DNA of 64,000 nucleotides from Daphnia carinata (lineage: Eukaryota > Arthropoda > Branchiopoda > Diplostraca > Daphniidae): contig NC_081333.1 in the NCBI RefSeq assembly GCF_022539665.2, positions 13,018,971 through 13,082,970 of the forward strand. Direction: 5' to 3'. The notes under the pieces were generated by a model. The model saw nothing but the letters and a program-made list of their open reading frames with translations, was not told the DNA's origin and did not search any database. A program made the position numbers and the translations under genes. This document shows, piece after piece, positions 36,552 through 49,200 of the stretch (position 1 is the stretch's first letter; each line of letters opens with the position of its first letter).

Positions 36552-37413
36552 TTATGCGATAATGGCCACATCAGCGCAATTAACAAATGACTCTTGATAG
36601 CAATCCACCGAATTTGTTCCATCTCCACAAAGGCCCGGACTATTACCTGTTTATATATTAGCAATTTCCGGATGAAAACAACGAGAATTAAAATTTGAAT
36701 CATCTTAATTTATATTAGAATATCCTTTACCTGTCGTGTAATACCATTGCATGACGCAATGATCGCACGTTAACCCGTCAGGTAACTTAACGATCATATC
36801 GTGCCAAGTGGCCGTGTAATCCGGCACCTGATAACGAGTTGATCCATCGGATAAACGAAGTAAATAATTGTCGAGACATTCTTGCGTCACTAATTCCCCA
36901 GCTGACCGTTTTGGGCAAAGTCGAAATTCGAAATAACCCAAATGACTGGACGTTAATTCCACCGACACCCGGACGTACTGTAACACGTTTCATTATTTTT
37001 AAATGATTTGCTTTTTAAAAGGGCAATAATTTACCGAGCCTGTTTTGTAAGTTTGGCCGATCGTGCCAGTTCCATAAAGGCCACCTTCGTCGTTTGATCT
37101 CGGCCGGGGCAGACTCCATTCGTCCCCACATTCACCGCACCGGCCCTTATTGATGCTGTTGTGCTGGACCTATAAACGAGAATGCAATGAGGATGGTAGG
37201 GCCCAATCGAAAGTGATTCCTTACCGATCTTCCACCGCAATTGAGGCCGTTATCGTCGTAATTCCTGGGCGTTTGGAAACCTAATCGCCACATGGAGGAC
37301 CTGGATGGAGGATCCAACATTCTTCCGTGACCTGCAACATTGTGGAGACCCCCCGCAAGGATCGCAAGCACCACCCAAACCGATAAAATCCGTACTCTTG
37401 TATAACCCTTCAT
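36552..37413 (-). CDS. AA15-type lytic polysaccharide monooxygenase, gene D
   Basis: Exons on the minus strand: 37225-37413, 37035-37169, 36731-36977 and 36552-36646 (221 aa), phases 0, 0 and 1. The start is the ATG at 37411-37413 (MKGYTRVRIL). The signal peptide ends before HGRMLDPPSRSSMW, leaving the copper-brace His at the mature N-terminus. The second His is in TSSHLGYFEFRLCP; the end motif is QESFVNCADVAI. It lacks the LPGQGD insertion and resembles gene A in this part, suggesting A/D and B/C subgroups. Secreted, likely acting on chitin or cellulose. Confidence 0.9.
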
Positions 37414-38013
37414 CTTTCTTCCCAAATTCTTTTCTTTCTTTAGTTAAATCCAGCCGAGGTGGATGTTAATGTAGAATTGATTGGGTACAGAAAAAGTGAA
37501 ACGCAGTTGCTGCTGGTGAAGCTAATTACTCTGTGACAACAGTGTCATCACAAAATTCAACTCTCTTTATACAAGAGGATGAATTACGTAACGCAGACTC
37601 TATGTATCTACAGCGTACACAATCAGCGGATTGTCCCAATTTTTATTTATCACCAACCTATCAAGCAAAAATATTAAAATGTCCGCTATAAATCTTCGAT
37701 AGCGGTAGCTCATTACATTGGACTTTCCCTGTCAACATCGAGCTTACCTCGTCCCACCACAGGAATGACATCGAGAAGCTTTCGCGGCTCAACCTGCTAA
37801 TCTCTGGAATTTTGCTTTTGCAAACGAAAACTGTTGACCTAACTCCTGTTGATTTAACATTGTAAAACTACAAAGCATTCACTTTGTTATCATGTATTTA
37901 AGTACATGTGAAACATCACCTTAAAAATGGCGGGGGAAATTTTGTCTGACACTTTGGAATATGACGGTACACTTGAAGAGGACGAGAATGTGTCAAAAAC
38001 GATAAGGCCATCC
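37414..38013. other. Intergenic region between LPMO gene D and C7orf25 homolog
   Basis: Presumed promoter of LPMO gene D near 37414-37560 (a TATA-like TTTATACAAG at about 37564 reads on the plus strand; its reverse also fits a weak TATA). A 39-codon open frame on the plus strand at 37927-38046, starting in a good context (AAAAATGGCG), overlaps the end of the next gene in antisense; it is not recognised. Confidence 0.45.
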
Positions 38014-39504
38014 TCACACATTAGACGCATGATCGGAAGTCTTTAGAGGAATTGAAAACGGCTCCTGTTGCTCCGTTAAAACTCTTGGCTCGTGCACAAA
38101 ATGAGCTATTTCTATCCCCTAAGCACAAAAATAAAACGTTTAGGTCGGGAAAACAATTGGAAATACAGTGAACTACCTGGCTTGCTGCTGATCGGACGAA
38201 ACCCGTGTTGGCCGTGACGATGACGATACCCAACTGATCGGCAGTACTGAAAATCAATCGGCTTCTCGGTTTGACGTTGCTCGTCAACTGCAACTGACCA
38301 ACTCTTCCACAAGGCGTATCTTCGACAATATCCAAACGGGCAATCAATTCTCTCATGCGCTGCTTCTCTCCAGTACCACCCATTCGTTCTACCAGGGTTT
38401 GGAAATCGGTAAGGGCTTCGCGGCAAGTGACTAGATGTTTATCTTCAAACAGAGCATCTAGCTTGGGCTTGGCGGGAGATGAACGCTCCCACTCGGCTTG
38501 CTGATTATAGATGGCTCTAGGGAAAATATAATTGGCTCCACCGTTGGTCATTGAAGAAACGTATGCCACCATGCATGTGATGTCGAGGAAAAGCTTGTCA
38601 CTTTGCTTGGCATTATCCAGGTTGGTATCAGGTGAAGTGGATAATCCCCTATACATTTCGTTGTATTCCTCGTACCCCTCACTGTCATCATCACTATCAC
38701 TGCTGCTAGTGTCGCTTTCAGAAAATGAATTTTCCATTATGGGTCTGATTTCTCCTTCAACCTCCACTCCACGTTTCTTCAATTTCGCAACAATTGATGA
38801 GCTGATGCTGTTGAAGAAATGGAAGACAACCTGTTTGATTGAACTATTTTGAGAGTTACCATATTGGACATATTTTGGACAGTTTACCTGAGGAGGATTA
38901 AACAGGTGAGGATGTAGTCTTGCACATTTGATGTATGCTGATGCTTGATCAATCACTGATTTCTGGCCACATGAGCTTCTTCCTTTAGATATATCTTCCA
39001 GTGCTTCTGCCTTTCTGGCTATTGCTTTGTGCCAAACTGTCCCTCCTTCGGACACAACATCCACCTCAATGCGGTTACTGGAGCCATTCTTTAAACTGAA
39101 AGGCTATAGGTCAATAGTAATTGTTACAAAATCAATAAAAAAAATTTAAATTTTTATAATACTTTAAAGATAGCTGTTGGACTTTCACATTTATGAAGAA
39201 TGTCCACGACAGCAGCCAATGAACCTAAATTGCTAGATAACATGTGCTCCTTCTTTACTTCCATTTTGACATCCAGTAGCTGCAGGAAAAATGACATATT
39301 AATCATTGAAAAATGCATAACAACTATGACTTCCTGAGCCTAATTTACTCTTTGTAAGAACTTTATTTCAGAACGAATGCGTCTTTCAAGTTTTTTACTG
39401 CCTTCCACGTTGGCAAAATGACAGTGCATTTGTTGCAAGAGGTTTTCACCTTCTTGAACTTTACACAATACGAGGTTCTTCAAGTCTTCAATATCAGATT
39501 CCAT
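38014..39504 (-). CDS. C7orf25/UPF0415 family protein (DUF1308)
   Basis: Exons on the minus strand: 39349-39504, 39163-39279, 38888-39103, 38177-38830 and 38014-38118 (415 aa), close to the about 420 aa of the vertebrate C7orf25 protein. All junctions keep frame (phase 0 throughout). Family-like phrases: DVVSEGGTVWHK, NPPQ joined to VVFHFF, the segment LGIVIVTANTGFVRSAASQ, and a tail PRVLTEQQEPFSI. A Ser/Asp-rich acidic stretch (SDTSSSDSDDDSEG) lies in the middle. The biochemical role of DUF1308 proteins is not settled. Intron 3 (38831-38887, 57 nt) has no stop and is a multiple of three. The gene is head-to-head with the UBR7 homolog, 513 bp apart. Confidence 0.88.
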
Positions 39505-40017
39505 TTTAAATGTATCGAGTGTTGATAGTTAACTCAAATTTAATTAGAAATTTTTTTTTTAATTAGAATTTTTTGCAAATCGCCTTCGTCAGCATTGAAT
39601 TCGCGGTCATAGTTCGTCTGCTAATCAAAACATTCACTTTCGCCATCTATCGGTAAGTTTTTACCAATGTTATTGGAAAAATCCACCACCTAGCGGTTTA
39701 AATAAACACTATTTCGAACAATTCATTTTCCCGCCCTGACATTGATCAGGCAGCTTTCACATTACTCTCACTACAGATATTACTGATTTCATTAAACTCT
39801 TTGCGAATCTTGTAAATTCCGACATACTTCCTTATATTCAAAATATTTAAAAAGTACGTGCCTTTTTTCACCTCCACTTAACCTGAATATCTTTTTACGT
39901 GGTTGTCTTGATCACTTTTGTACCCACTCACCAAAGCCCTTTGTTTAACTTGTTCATGATGTTCCTCTATCCTAGGATTGTGTAACCGACGAGCATTTCG
40001 TTCATCGTTCTTGACAA
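39505..40017. promoter_or_regulatory. Shared bidirectional promoter region of C7orf25 and UBR7 homologs
   Basis: A 513 bp gap between two divergently transcribed start codons (39504 on minus, 40018 on plus). No TATA box is obvious, as is common for housekeeping pairs. The promoter role is inferred from the arrangement. Confidence 0.6.
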
Positions 40018-41419
40018 ATGGCTTGCCCTGACAATAAAGAGCCAAATACTAGTTGTGAGACTGGTAAACTTGTAGATGATGAAGAAGATAATGGTGTCAC
40101 ACTTGAAGAAATTCTAGAAGAGGAAGCCCAATTGGAGGAAGATGCTAATGCTGTTTTAGGTGGCTCAGATGATGCAAATTGCACTTATCGTCTAGTAATT
40201 TTTCCAAAGTCACAATGGAGTATTATCATTGCTAACAGGAAAATTTGTAGGGATATGTCAACCGTCAAGCTCTCTATGCTTGTGTAACTTGCAGGCAGCG
40301 TTCAGGAAATCTGACTCAACTGGCTGGTGTTTGCTTAGCTTGCAGTTACCACTGTCATGATGGGCATGAACTTATTGAATTGTATACAAAAAGGTATGGA
40401 TATATCTCTGCTATATCAAATGAAAAGGAAATCTATTACAATTTCTTTGTTTCAGGAACTTTTGTTGTGACTGTGGAAATTCAAAATTTCCCACCAATAA
40501 ATGCACTTTGGCAACAGTAAAACAATTTTAAAGTTTTTTTTCGTACTTGCAATGTGATATTTTAAATTTTATTATAGGAGAAGTCAGAATTGAATGAAAA
40601 CAACAGCTATAATCAAAATTTTTTGGGAAAATACTGCACTTGCCAAAAACCATATCCTGATCCTGATGACACAAATCCTGATGAAATGGTTCAATGCATC
40701 ATGTGTGAAGATTGGCACCACAACAAGGTTTGTCTTTCCCCAATACCAAAAAATTTATAATCGATGTTATTAATAAAAATTTTTCACAGCATTTGGGTAG
40801 TAGTCCGCCTCCGGATCAAGATTATTCCGAGATGATATGTGGCCAATGCATGGAGAAATACCCTTTCCTCAATGCCTATCTACAACCAATAGAAACCGAG
40901 CAAACGTCGGTTTGCAGGCTAAGCAAACTAGAAGCTATCGAGAAAGACCAGCTGAATGTGAAGAAAGCAACGTTTTGGCCGGAAGGATGGCGGAATAAGC
41001 TTTGCAGATGCGAAAAGTGTTTGGTAAGTCATAAAATGTTACATTTTTTTCTGGTATTGATGGTTTTTTTATTTGTAATTCAGGCATTATACGCAGATAA
41101 AAAGATCCAATATCTTACGGATGATCAGGACACAGTAGAGCATTACGAACAAAAAGGCAAGATGGCGTGTGTCAACCGACCGTCTAATAACGAGCGACTT
41201 ATGGAAGCTCTTTCCTCATTGGATCGCATCCAACAAGTCGAAGCTATCACAGAGTACCAAAGTTTCGCGGCTGAATTGAAAGATTACCTGAAAACGTTTG
41301 CTGATAACAAAAGAGTCGTTCGAGAGGAAGACATTACGGAATTTTTTGGTCGTTTGAAGGAGCGTAAACGACGTCGTCTTGATGGCGAATCAGCTGGAAT
41401 GCCACATTTCTGTCGCTAG
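40018..41419 (+). CDS. UBR7: UBR7-type putative E3 ubiquitin ligase (UBR box + PHD finger)
   Basis: Exons 40018-40194, 40251-40393, 40456-40516, 40578-40727, 40790-41023 and 41084-41419 (366 aa). An acidic N-terminus (TLEEILEEEAQLEED) is followed by AVLGGSDDANCTY and a UBR-type zinc finger at about residues 58-125 (LYACVTC, CLACSYHCHDGHEL, RNFCCDCGNS), then a PHD finger at about 140-205 (YCTCQKPYPDP, MVQCIMCEDWHH, MICGQCMEK). This order and spacing are those of UBR7, an N-recognin-like protein reported to act on histone H2B in mammals. The first donor (GTAATT at 40195) was chosen because it keeps phase and joins CTY..L to GYVNRQALYAC; an alternative is possible. Predicted nuclear or cytosolic. 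Confidence 0.9.
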
Positions 41420-43228
41420 TAATCACCCTTTCAACCGATGCCCCAGATCCTCCATCTATATCATTTATCTGGATTGACTGTGATTCAACCTTTGTAGTAT
41501 TTTTTTCTTTAATTTGGACGCCGATATAAAAACAAGTTGATTAATCCATAAAGTTAGGGGGGGGGGGGGGACGACGATTGCGAACATGTAAGTTTTTTTT
41601 TCATATTCTGATAAACGAGAAGGACTACATTGAAAAGACATTTAGATTTTTGTGTTTATTCACACGAGAATTTCATCAATTCTTTTATTCCCGTCAGCTC
41701 AGTGTCGTGCATTTTCTGAATTAAAGGAGAAATTCTCCTGATACAAAAAGAAAGAGTACATGAAAAACGCTTAAATTGGTCGTGAACGGTGTAATAAATC
41801 TAATAATGGCTGTTGCTGCGACGCATGTTAAAAATGAGAACAGCAAACATTACGGTACCTAGCTCTAGCGGAATAAGATTGAACTAATTTCGTCACACAC
41901 AGCTGGTTGGCCCGTCGTTTCTGTGTGGATTGCACTACGGCACCATCCAGTTATCAGAGAACCAGGAGACATCGAAGTTATTGTGTCAGAATAAAAAAAA
42001 ACCTTTGGACGTGAAGTTTTAGTGTACGTGAAGTAAAGGTGAAGTTAAATAGTTGAAATGGAGTGTATCAATTGACCTTAAAGATTTTTCTCTCGTCTCT
42101 TAGTCGTCTCGTGTGTGTGTGTGTGTGTATGTGTGTGTGGGATTACCAAGGCCATTGCTGTGTGTGTGTTGCAGCGTATAGGAAAAAAAGGAACAGATAT
42201 TTCTGAACTCGATCCAATTGTATGAAAGACCTCGTGTGGTTTTGTTTCTCTTTGTGGGGGGGTTGGCCCACTTTTTTCCCCTTCATTTGGACAACCACTT
42301 GTCTTACTATCTCAAAGGAACCTGAAAAACATCTTGATCACAGGGTAAGAATGGCTACTTTGTTCATCTTCTTCCTTTGTTTCATCATACTTTCTCATTT
42401 TTTAATCATCAGCCAATTCAGGTTATCACAACAACATTCTCATTTTCCCCGAAGATCAGGTCACTATTCGTTGAGGAAAGAAGCAGCCCATGTTTTGCTA
42501 GGAAAACAGAAAGTGATTTATTATTCACATTACGTGGCCAAATAATGGGGCTAGATGGATGGCAAAATGAATTGCTTTTCAAAGTTCGAAGGCATGATCT
42601 GACAAATGTAGGGATGATCAATAAAGAATGGGGTATGCAAACATGCCGTGTGTCGCGTGTCGTTGCTACGTCGATACTTGCAACAAACACAGAGAGAGAA
42701 GCTAGTACTGGCAGTGAGTCAAACAGAAAAAAATGGTCAAAAGTAAAGGGTTAAAAATGGGGCCTAGATGAAGTTGAGGTTTGGGTCGAGAAGATCGCGG
42801 ATTTATTAATAGCACATCAAAATGGCGTTGGTTGGAGTCTTGCCCGGCCGCATTCCAATACGTTGTCAAAATGTAGAAAGGAACTAAGACGACGTCGTTG
42901 AAGCTTGTCAATTGTTTGTAGGTCTTTGGGATTGCGTAACGTCGATTCGTCAACAGCTATCGATGCAGTAAAGACTTGTTTCGTATTTAAAACAAACATT
43001 TGAATAGCAGTGAAGGGGGTAGTAGGCGCCAATGAGGCCGGAACAGCCCGTGTGTTTATTATTATTGCTATTAATTTTGTAGATTCCATTGCTTGTGCGC
43101 CATAAGGCGAATTGGAACAGAGAAAAGACAGTTAAATGACCTCAATTGTACTCATGTTCTTCTTCTTTTGGAACAGGTTTTCGGGGCCCGAAGAACCAAA
43201 AAAAGGAGGAGACATTTGAGTAAACGAA
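41420..43228 (+). other. Intergenic region and HECTD1 5' region
   Basis: UBR7 3' UTR, then non-coding sequence with a G14 run at 41557-41570 and a GT microsatellite at 42111-42139. The stretch before 43229 may include 5' UTR exons of HECTD1: a possible acceptor is GGAACAG at about 43171-43177, which would splice untranslated sequence 50 bp upstream of the start codon. Open frames here have no family resemblance. Confidence 0.5.
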
Positions 43229-46200
43229 ATGGCGGACGTCGATCCCGAGACGCTGCTCGAATGGCTGACGATGGGGCTCGGGCAGGAAGAGCTGGCCGAA
43301 CGGGACATGCAGCTCGTGGCCCTGGAACAGCTTTGCATGCTCCTCCTCATGTCCGACAATGTCGACCGATGTTTCGAGAGGTACAACAGATGGACATTTT
43401 TTATTGTTACTGATTTAAACGATCCATCAATCATAGCTGTCCACCCCGGACGTTTCTGCCGGCCTTGTGCCGTATCCTATTGGATAAAACGGCACCCGAT
43501 TCGGTGCTGGAAGTGACGGCCCGTGCCATCACTTATTACCTGGATGTCTCGGCCGAGTGCACTCGACGCGTCGTCGCCGTTGATGGAGCTGTCAAGGCCC
43601 TATGCGGCCGGCTGGGCACCGCCGACCTCCAGCAACGCACCTCCCGCGATCTGGCTGAGCAATGCGTCAAGGTGAATATTTAAATCGATGGTTCCAATAA
43701 GTCCTTTTTTAAATGTCTTGTTCCATCCCGATACTTGAAGGTCATGGAATTGATTTGCACTCGTGAAGCTGGGGCCGTTTTTGAAGCCGGAGGATTGCAA
43801 TGTGTTTTGTCTTTCATCCGAGACGCTGGAACTCTTGTTCATAAAGATACTCTCCACTCTGCCATGGTCGTCGTCTCGAGACTGTGTTCCAAAGTGGAAC
43901 CCCACGATCAAGGATTGGCCGCTTGCGTCGATGCGTTGTCCACTTTACTTCAACACGAAGACGGACACGTGGCAGATGGCGCTCTGAGATGTTTTGCCTC
44001 TTTGGCCGACCGTTTCACTCGACGTGGCATCGATCCGGGCCCGTTGGCCGAGCACGGACTCGTTTCGGCTCTCCTTTTCCGCCTCTCAAACGCAGCTGGA
44101 ACTCCATCCTCGCAACAAACAACAACATCCCCTGCAGCGGGAGGATCGGCCACTGCGTCCGCCACAACTTCGAATACAGTCGAAACGGCTGGAACGAATA
44201 AATCGGCCACGTGCAGCTCATCCATATCGACAGTCATCAGTTTATTATCGACGTTGTGCCGCGGTTCGCCCGGCATCACGCACGATCTGCTCCGTTCGGA
44301 ACTGCCGGACGCTATTGAACGGGCAGTGAACGGCGAAGAGCGTTGCATCCTGGACACGATGAGGCTCGTCGATTTGCTTCTCGTTCTCCTCTTTGAAGGA
44401 CGCAAAGCTCTGCCACGTAGTGGAGGAGGTGGACTGGCCAACCCTACCAACAGCTCCACAGCGCCCACTACACCCGGATCCACCATCCGAGGCGGAAGCA
44501 GCGGTACGACGGGCTCCATGTTGCGTCGATTGGACAGCGCTGGAGAACGGACACATCGGCAGCTGATCGACTGCATCCGCAGCAAAGATACGGATGCACT
44601 GATCGATGCCATCGATTCGGGCGGAATCGAAGTCAACTTTATGGATGACGTCGGCCAAACTCTGCTCAACTGGGCGTCTGCTTTCGGCACGCAAGAGATG
44701 GTCGAATTTTTGTGCGAACGCGGCGCCGACGTCAACAAGGGCCAGCGCTCCTCTTCCCTTCATTACGTAATTTTGAATTTTGCATACATTTAAAAACCAT
44801 TTAATGACATTTAATTTAATTTTAAAGGCTGCTTGCTTTGGCCGGCCGGCCATCGCCAAAGTTCTTTTGCGTTACGGAGCCAATCCGGATTTACGCGATG
44901 AGGATGGCAAGACGCCATTGGACAAGGCTCGTGAACGCAACGACGAAGGCCACCGTGAAGTGGCCGCCATTTTGCAATCTCCCGGCGAATGGATGATTAC
45001 GCCTACATCTTCAACTCCACCCAATCCGTCATCCATGGCCGATGCGTCCGGCCAATTCTCCGGACAACAGCGACGAGGAGACGCTTTGACCCCCGGATCC
45101 ACTTGCGTCTCGGAAGATTCGTCCATTTTATCAGACGGAGCGACGACGGAGCCAAAGGGCGATCCGGATATGGCGCCCGTCTATCTTCGACGCCTCTTGC
45201 CCGTCTTTTGCCACACTTTCCAGAGCAGCATGATCGCTTCGGTGCGCAAGGCCAGCTTGACCATCATCAAAAAGATGGTGCACTACACTCAGCCGGTCCT
45301 CCTCAACTCGCTCTGCTCCCACGAGTCGAACGTTTTCATCTCGACGCTCGTCGAAGTCGTCGCCGCCGTTCTGGACAACGAAGAGGACGAAGATGGACAT
45401 TTAGTCTGCATGCACATCATCCACGATCTGATGAACAAATCCCCAGAGACGTTCCTCGATCACTTTGCCCGTCTGGGAATCTTTAGCAAAGTCCAGATGT
45501 TGGCCAGCAGTGGCGGTGTGGACGACGGCCAGGAAACGAACAGCGACAACGCCGCCGGACAAGAGCCGGAAGCGGAACGGCCTGAAGTAGAAGAAGGAGT
45601 AACTATAACGACCGGTGCGGAAGGCAAAGCTCAGGCCGAACTGGCTGACCCTGCGGTCCAGAAACCGCAAGTGGAAACGACCGCTCAAGTGGCGGTGGAC
45701 GTGGTTAAGGAGTTGATGGCCGGCCGGCCTTACCACTGGAGGGACTGGTGCATCGCTCGCGGTCGCGATTGCCTCTACATCTGGAGCGACGCTGCGGCTT
45801 TGGAACTGTCCAACGGCTCTAACGGCTGGTTCCGCTTCATCTTGGACGGCAAATTGGCCACCATGTACTCGTCCGGAAGCCCCGAAGGCGGGTCGGACAG
45901 TTCGGAGAATCGCGGCGAGTTCCTGGACAAACTGCAACGCGTTCGCACTCAAATCAAACCTGGAACGATCAGTCAGGCCATTTTCCCGGCCGGTGGGAAG
46001 TGCTCGGACGGCCTACGTCTCACCGTGGGCAATTGGTCGTTATCCTCCAGCAAAGACGGAGAGCTGGTCATTCAGAATTCAGACGGCCAACAACAGGCGA
46101 CCATATTACGCGAAGATTTGCCCGGCTTCTTGTTTGAATCCAACCGCGGCACTAAGCACACTTTTACGGCCGAAACGGCCCTCGGTCCCGAATTAGCCGC

Positions 46201-49200
46201 CGGATGGGCGCCCGTTCATTACCTGGGCACGGGCGGCAGACGCAGCGCCTCCGGTTCAGGTGCCGGACGAACGGGGCTGGTCAGCGGCGGGCGGTTCCGT
46301 TCGTCGCAAGTGGAGGCCACCAAGCAGAAAGTGCGGGCACAAGCTCACGAGATTTATCAGCGCTACTTCCAAGCGGCACAGGCCCAGCCGAGAGGAGTCG
46401 TGGCCCGTCTGGCCGCCATCGTCGTGCACATTGAACGCGGATGCGCGGCCCAGGAGAACAACCGCGAACAGCAGCACGGATCGCAAGGGAGCGGAGCCGG
46501 AGCTTGGCGTGATCTACTCCGTTCGGCCCTCAACGATTTCCGTTCGCTTTTGGAAGGAGAGGACACGAGCCTCTCGGCCTTTGAATTGCAGTCCAGCGGC
46601 CTCGTTCAGGCTCTTCATCGGCTCCTTTCGCCCGCTGGACTGGATGATTATCTGCAGGGCACTCGACGTGGAAATCGATTGCTGCGCCAACGAGTGGCCA
46701 TTTTCCGCGAATGTTTCCAGTCAGCTGATTATTTGTATCAAAATGGACCGAAAGGGCCGGCTACTTGTCTCGTTCGCAAGTTAGTGTCTGTTATGGAATC
46801 GATCGAGAAATTGCCCGTCTATTTGTACGACGCAGCTGGAGGATCGACCAACGGCCTTCAGACGCTGACCAGACGTCTGCGTTTCCGCCTGGAACGAAGC
46901 CCCGGCGAAACCGGGTTGACGGACCGGACGGGACGGGCTTTAAAGACGGAGCCTCTCACTACCGTCTGTCAATTAGAGAAATACCTGCTCAAGATGGTGG
47001 CCAAGCAGTGGTACGATTACGAACGTTCTTCGTTGGCGTTTGTGCGCAAAATTCAAGCGGCCACATCGACAACATCAGCCGGACCGGCCGCCTCTCCGTT
47101 GATTTTTCGGCACACGCGCGATTTCGACGAAGGCGGCATCATCTATTGGCTGGGCACCAACGGCAAAACCGTCCCTGATTGGGTCAATCCAGCTCAGGTA
47201 ATTTAACGACATCTGTTGGGAGTTTTGAGCATTAATTTCATTTGATTTTTTGGATAAAGGTGGGACTGGTGGTCGTGACCTGCTCCGAGGGACGTAATTT
47301 GCCTTATGGCCACTTGGAAGACATTTTGTCTCGCGACAGCGCCGCCCTGAACTGTCACACAAACGACGACAAACGATCGTGGTTCGCCGTCGATCTTGGC
47401 CTCTGGCTTCTACCAACCGCCTACACTTTGCGCCACGCCCGCGGCTACGGCAAATCCGCGCTACGTCATTGGCTCCTCCAAGTCTCCAAGGACGGACTCA
47501 CCTGGACGACGCTCTTTACTCACGTCGACGATTGTTCGCTCAATGAACCAGGATCGACGGCCACTTGGCCGTTGGAGCCGCCTAGCGGAGAGACGCAGGG
47601 ATGGAGGCACATCCGCATTCAGCAGATGGGCAAAAACGCGTCGGGACAGACGCACTATCTCAGCCTTAGCGGATTGGAGCTCTACGGAACGGTGACGGGC
47701 GTCTGCCAAGATTTGGGGCGGGCAGCTAGAGAAGCCGAAGCCAATTTGAGGCGACAGAGACGGATGGTCCGACACCAGATGCTCCGCCATCTCGTTCCAG
47801 GTGCCCGTGTCGTCCGCGGACTCGATTGGAAGTGGCGCGACCAGGACGGATCGACCACGACGGCAGCCACGGCCGCAGGTTTGGCCCAGCAAGCGGAAGG
47901 AACAGTGACGGGCGAGTTGCACAACGGCTGGATTGACGTCACGTGGGATCACGGCGGATCCAATTCGTATCGCATGGGCGCCGAAGGCAAATACGATTTG
48001 AGATTGGCTCCTTCCTACGATCCGGAAGCGGCCCAACAACAGACACCGGCCACGTCCAGCAAAACTCCTTCATCTTCTTCCTCCACCCTCAAGACGATGA
48101 ATTTAGACAAACCGTCGTCGGCTTCTGTCAAGTCTTCGACGCCTATTTCCACCGGAGCCGGAAGCGTTTTGGCCGGCAGTCGCAAGTCCAGCTCGACGCC
48201 TAGTTTGCCCGAAGCGACGGGAGCCGTCAAATCCTCTGTAGCGTCCACCGAACAGGCCACGTCGGTCGATAATCTGTTGACTTCCGCAGCGGCCGCATCC
48301 GCAGTGGCCGATAGCGTCTTGAGTTTGGCCAGCGCCGAGGCCGGATTGGTCTCTTTCGAACGCGTGCGAGGCGACAGCACTGGAACGCAAAGCACCGACG
48401 ACGATGAAGCCACTTCGACGGCCGTCGCTGCGCTCGTAGGGGCCCTCAGTCTGATGGACCCTGCTGGATCATCGACGGAAGTCGGGACGGGCGAGTCTCA
48501 AGTGTCGGACAGTCACCGGAACGCTAAGAATACCTATTTGGCCGGCCAATCGACTGGAACACAATTAGCTGATCATCATTTATTGGCTTCGGCCAATTCG
48601 GCTAGTGGCGTCGCTTCACCGGCCGCAGCGGCCGCCGCCGCGGCTGCCGCTGCCCTCGATGGGATCGTCGTCGACGATTCGCTAATGGCCGACGTGACGG
48701 AAGAGATGCTGGAGATCAACGCTTTTGACCTCCTTCGCAGTCTCGAACGTCAGGCGAGTCAAATCCAAGATGAAGCTGAAACGATGGCGGCCGCTACCTC
48801 CGCCCTATCTCGCGTCGAAGTAGCCGGACAGCAACAGCAACAGCAACAGCAAGGCGAAGATGAACAAGACGATGTCTCATCACCTCCTTCTCCTCCTCAA
48901 TCGGTCAAAGTGACTTCCGGTCCAGCATCAGGCGTTCGCACTTCAGGTTCGATGAGCGTCAGCGTCCCCAATTTAACGACATCATCAGAACCTGAACGTG
49001 AAGTGGGTGGAGGACCCACTCCGGCCGCTTTCCTCGAAAGCTTTGCCAATGTAGCCCGAAGGTAAAAACAGCTTTTAAACATTCAAAAAAGAATTTGTTT
49101 TAATTTAATTAATAACCATTTTTGATTGACAGACGCCACCAAGCGGGAAATGCAAACAGTGGAAGTGGAGCTACAGGAGGAAGCGCGTCGGGTTCGCCCG

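Noticed and set aside
41557-41570. G14 run as a regulatory or quadruplex site
   Set aside because: A plain homopolymer whose length is prone to sequencing error; no second G-tract arrangement suggests a specific quadruplex function.
43950-44738. Long minus-strand open frame (262 codons) within HECTD1, and others at 45401-45952, 47461-48039 and 49518-49958
   Set aside because: GC-rich antisense shadows of HECTD1 exons; the composition is that of reverse-complement code and no splice or family evidence exists.
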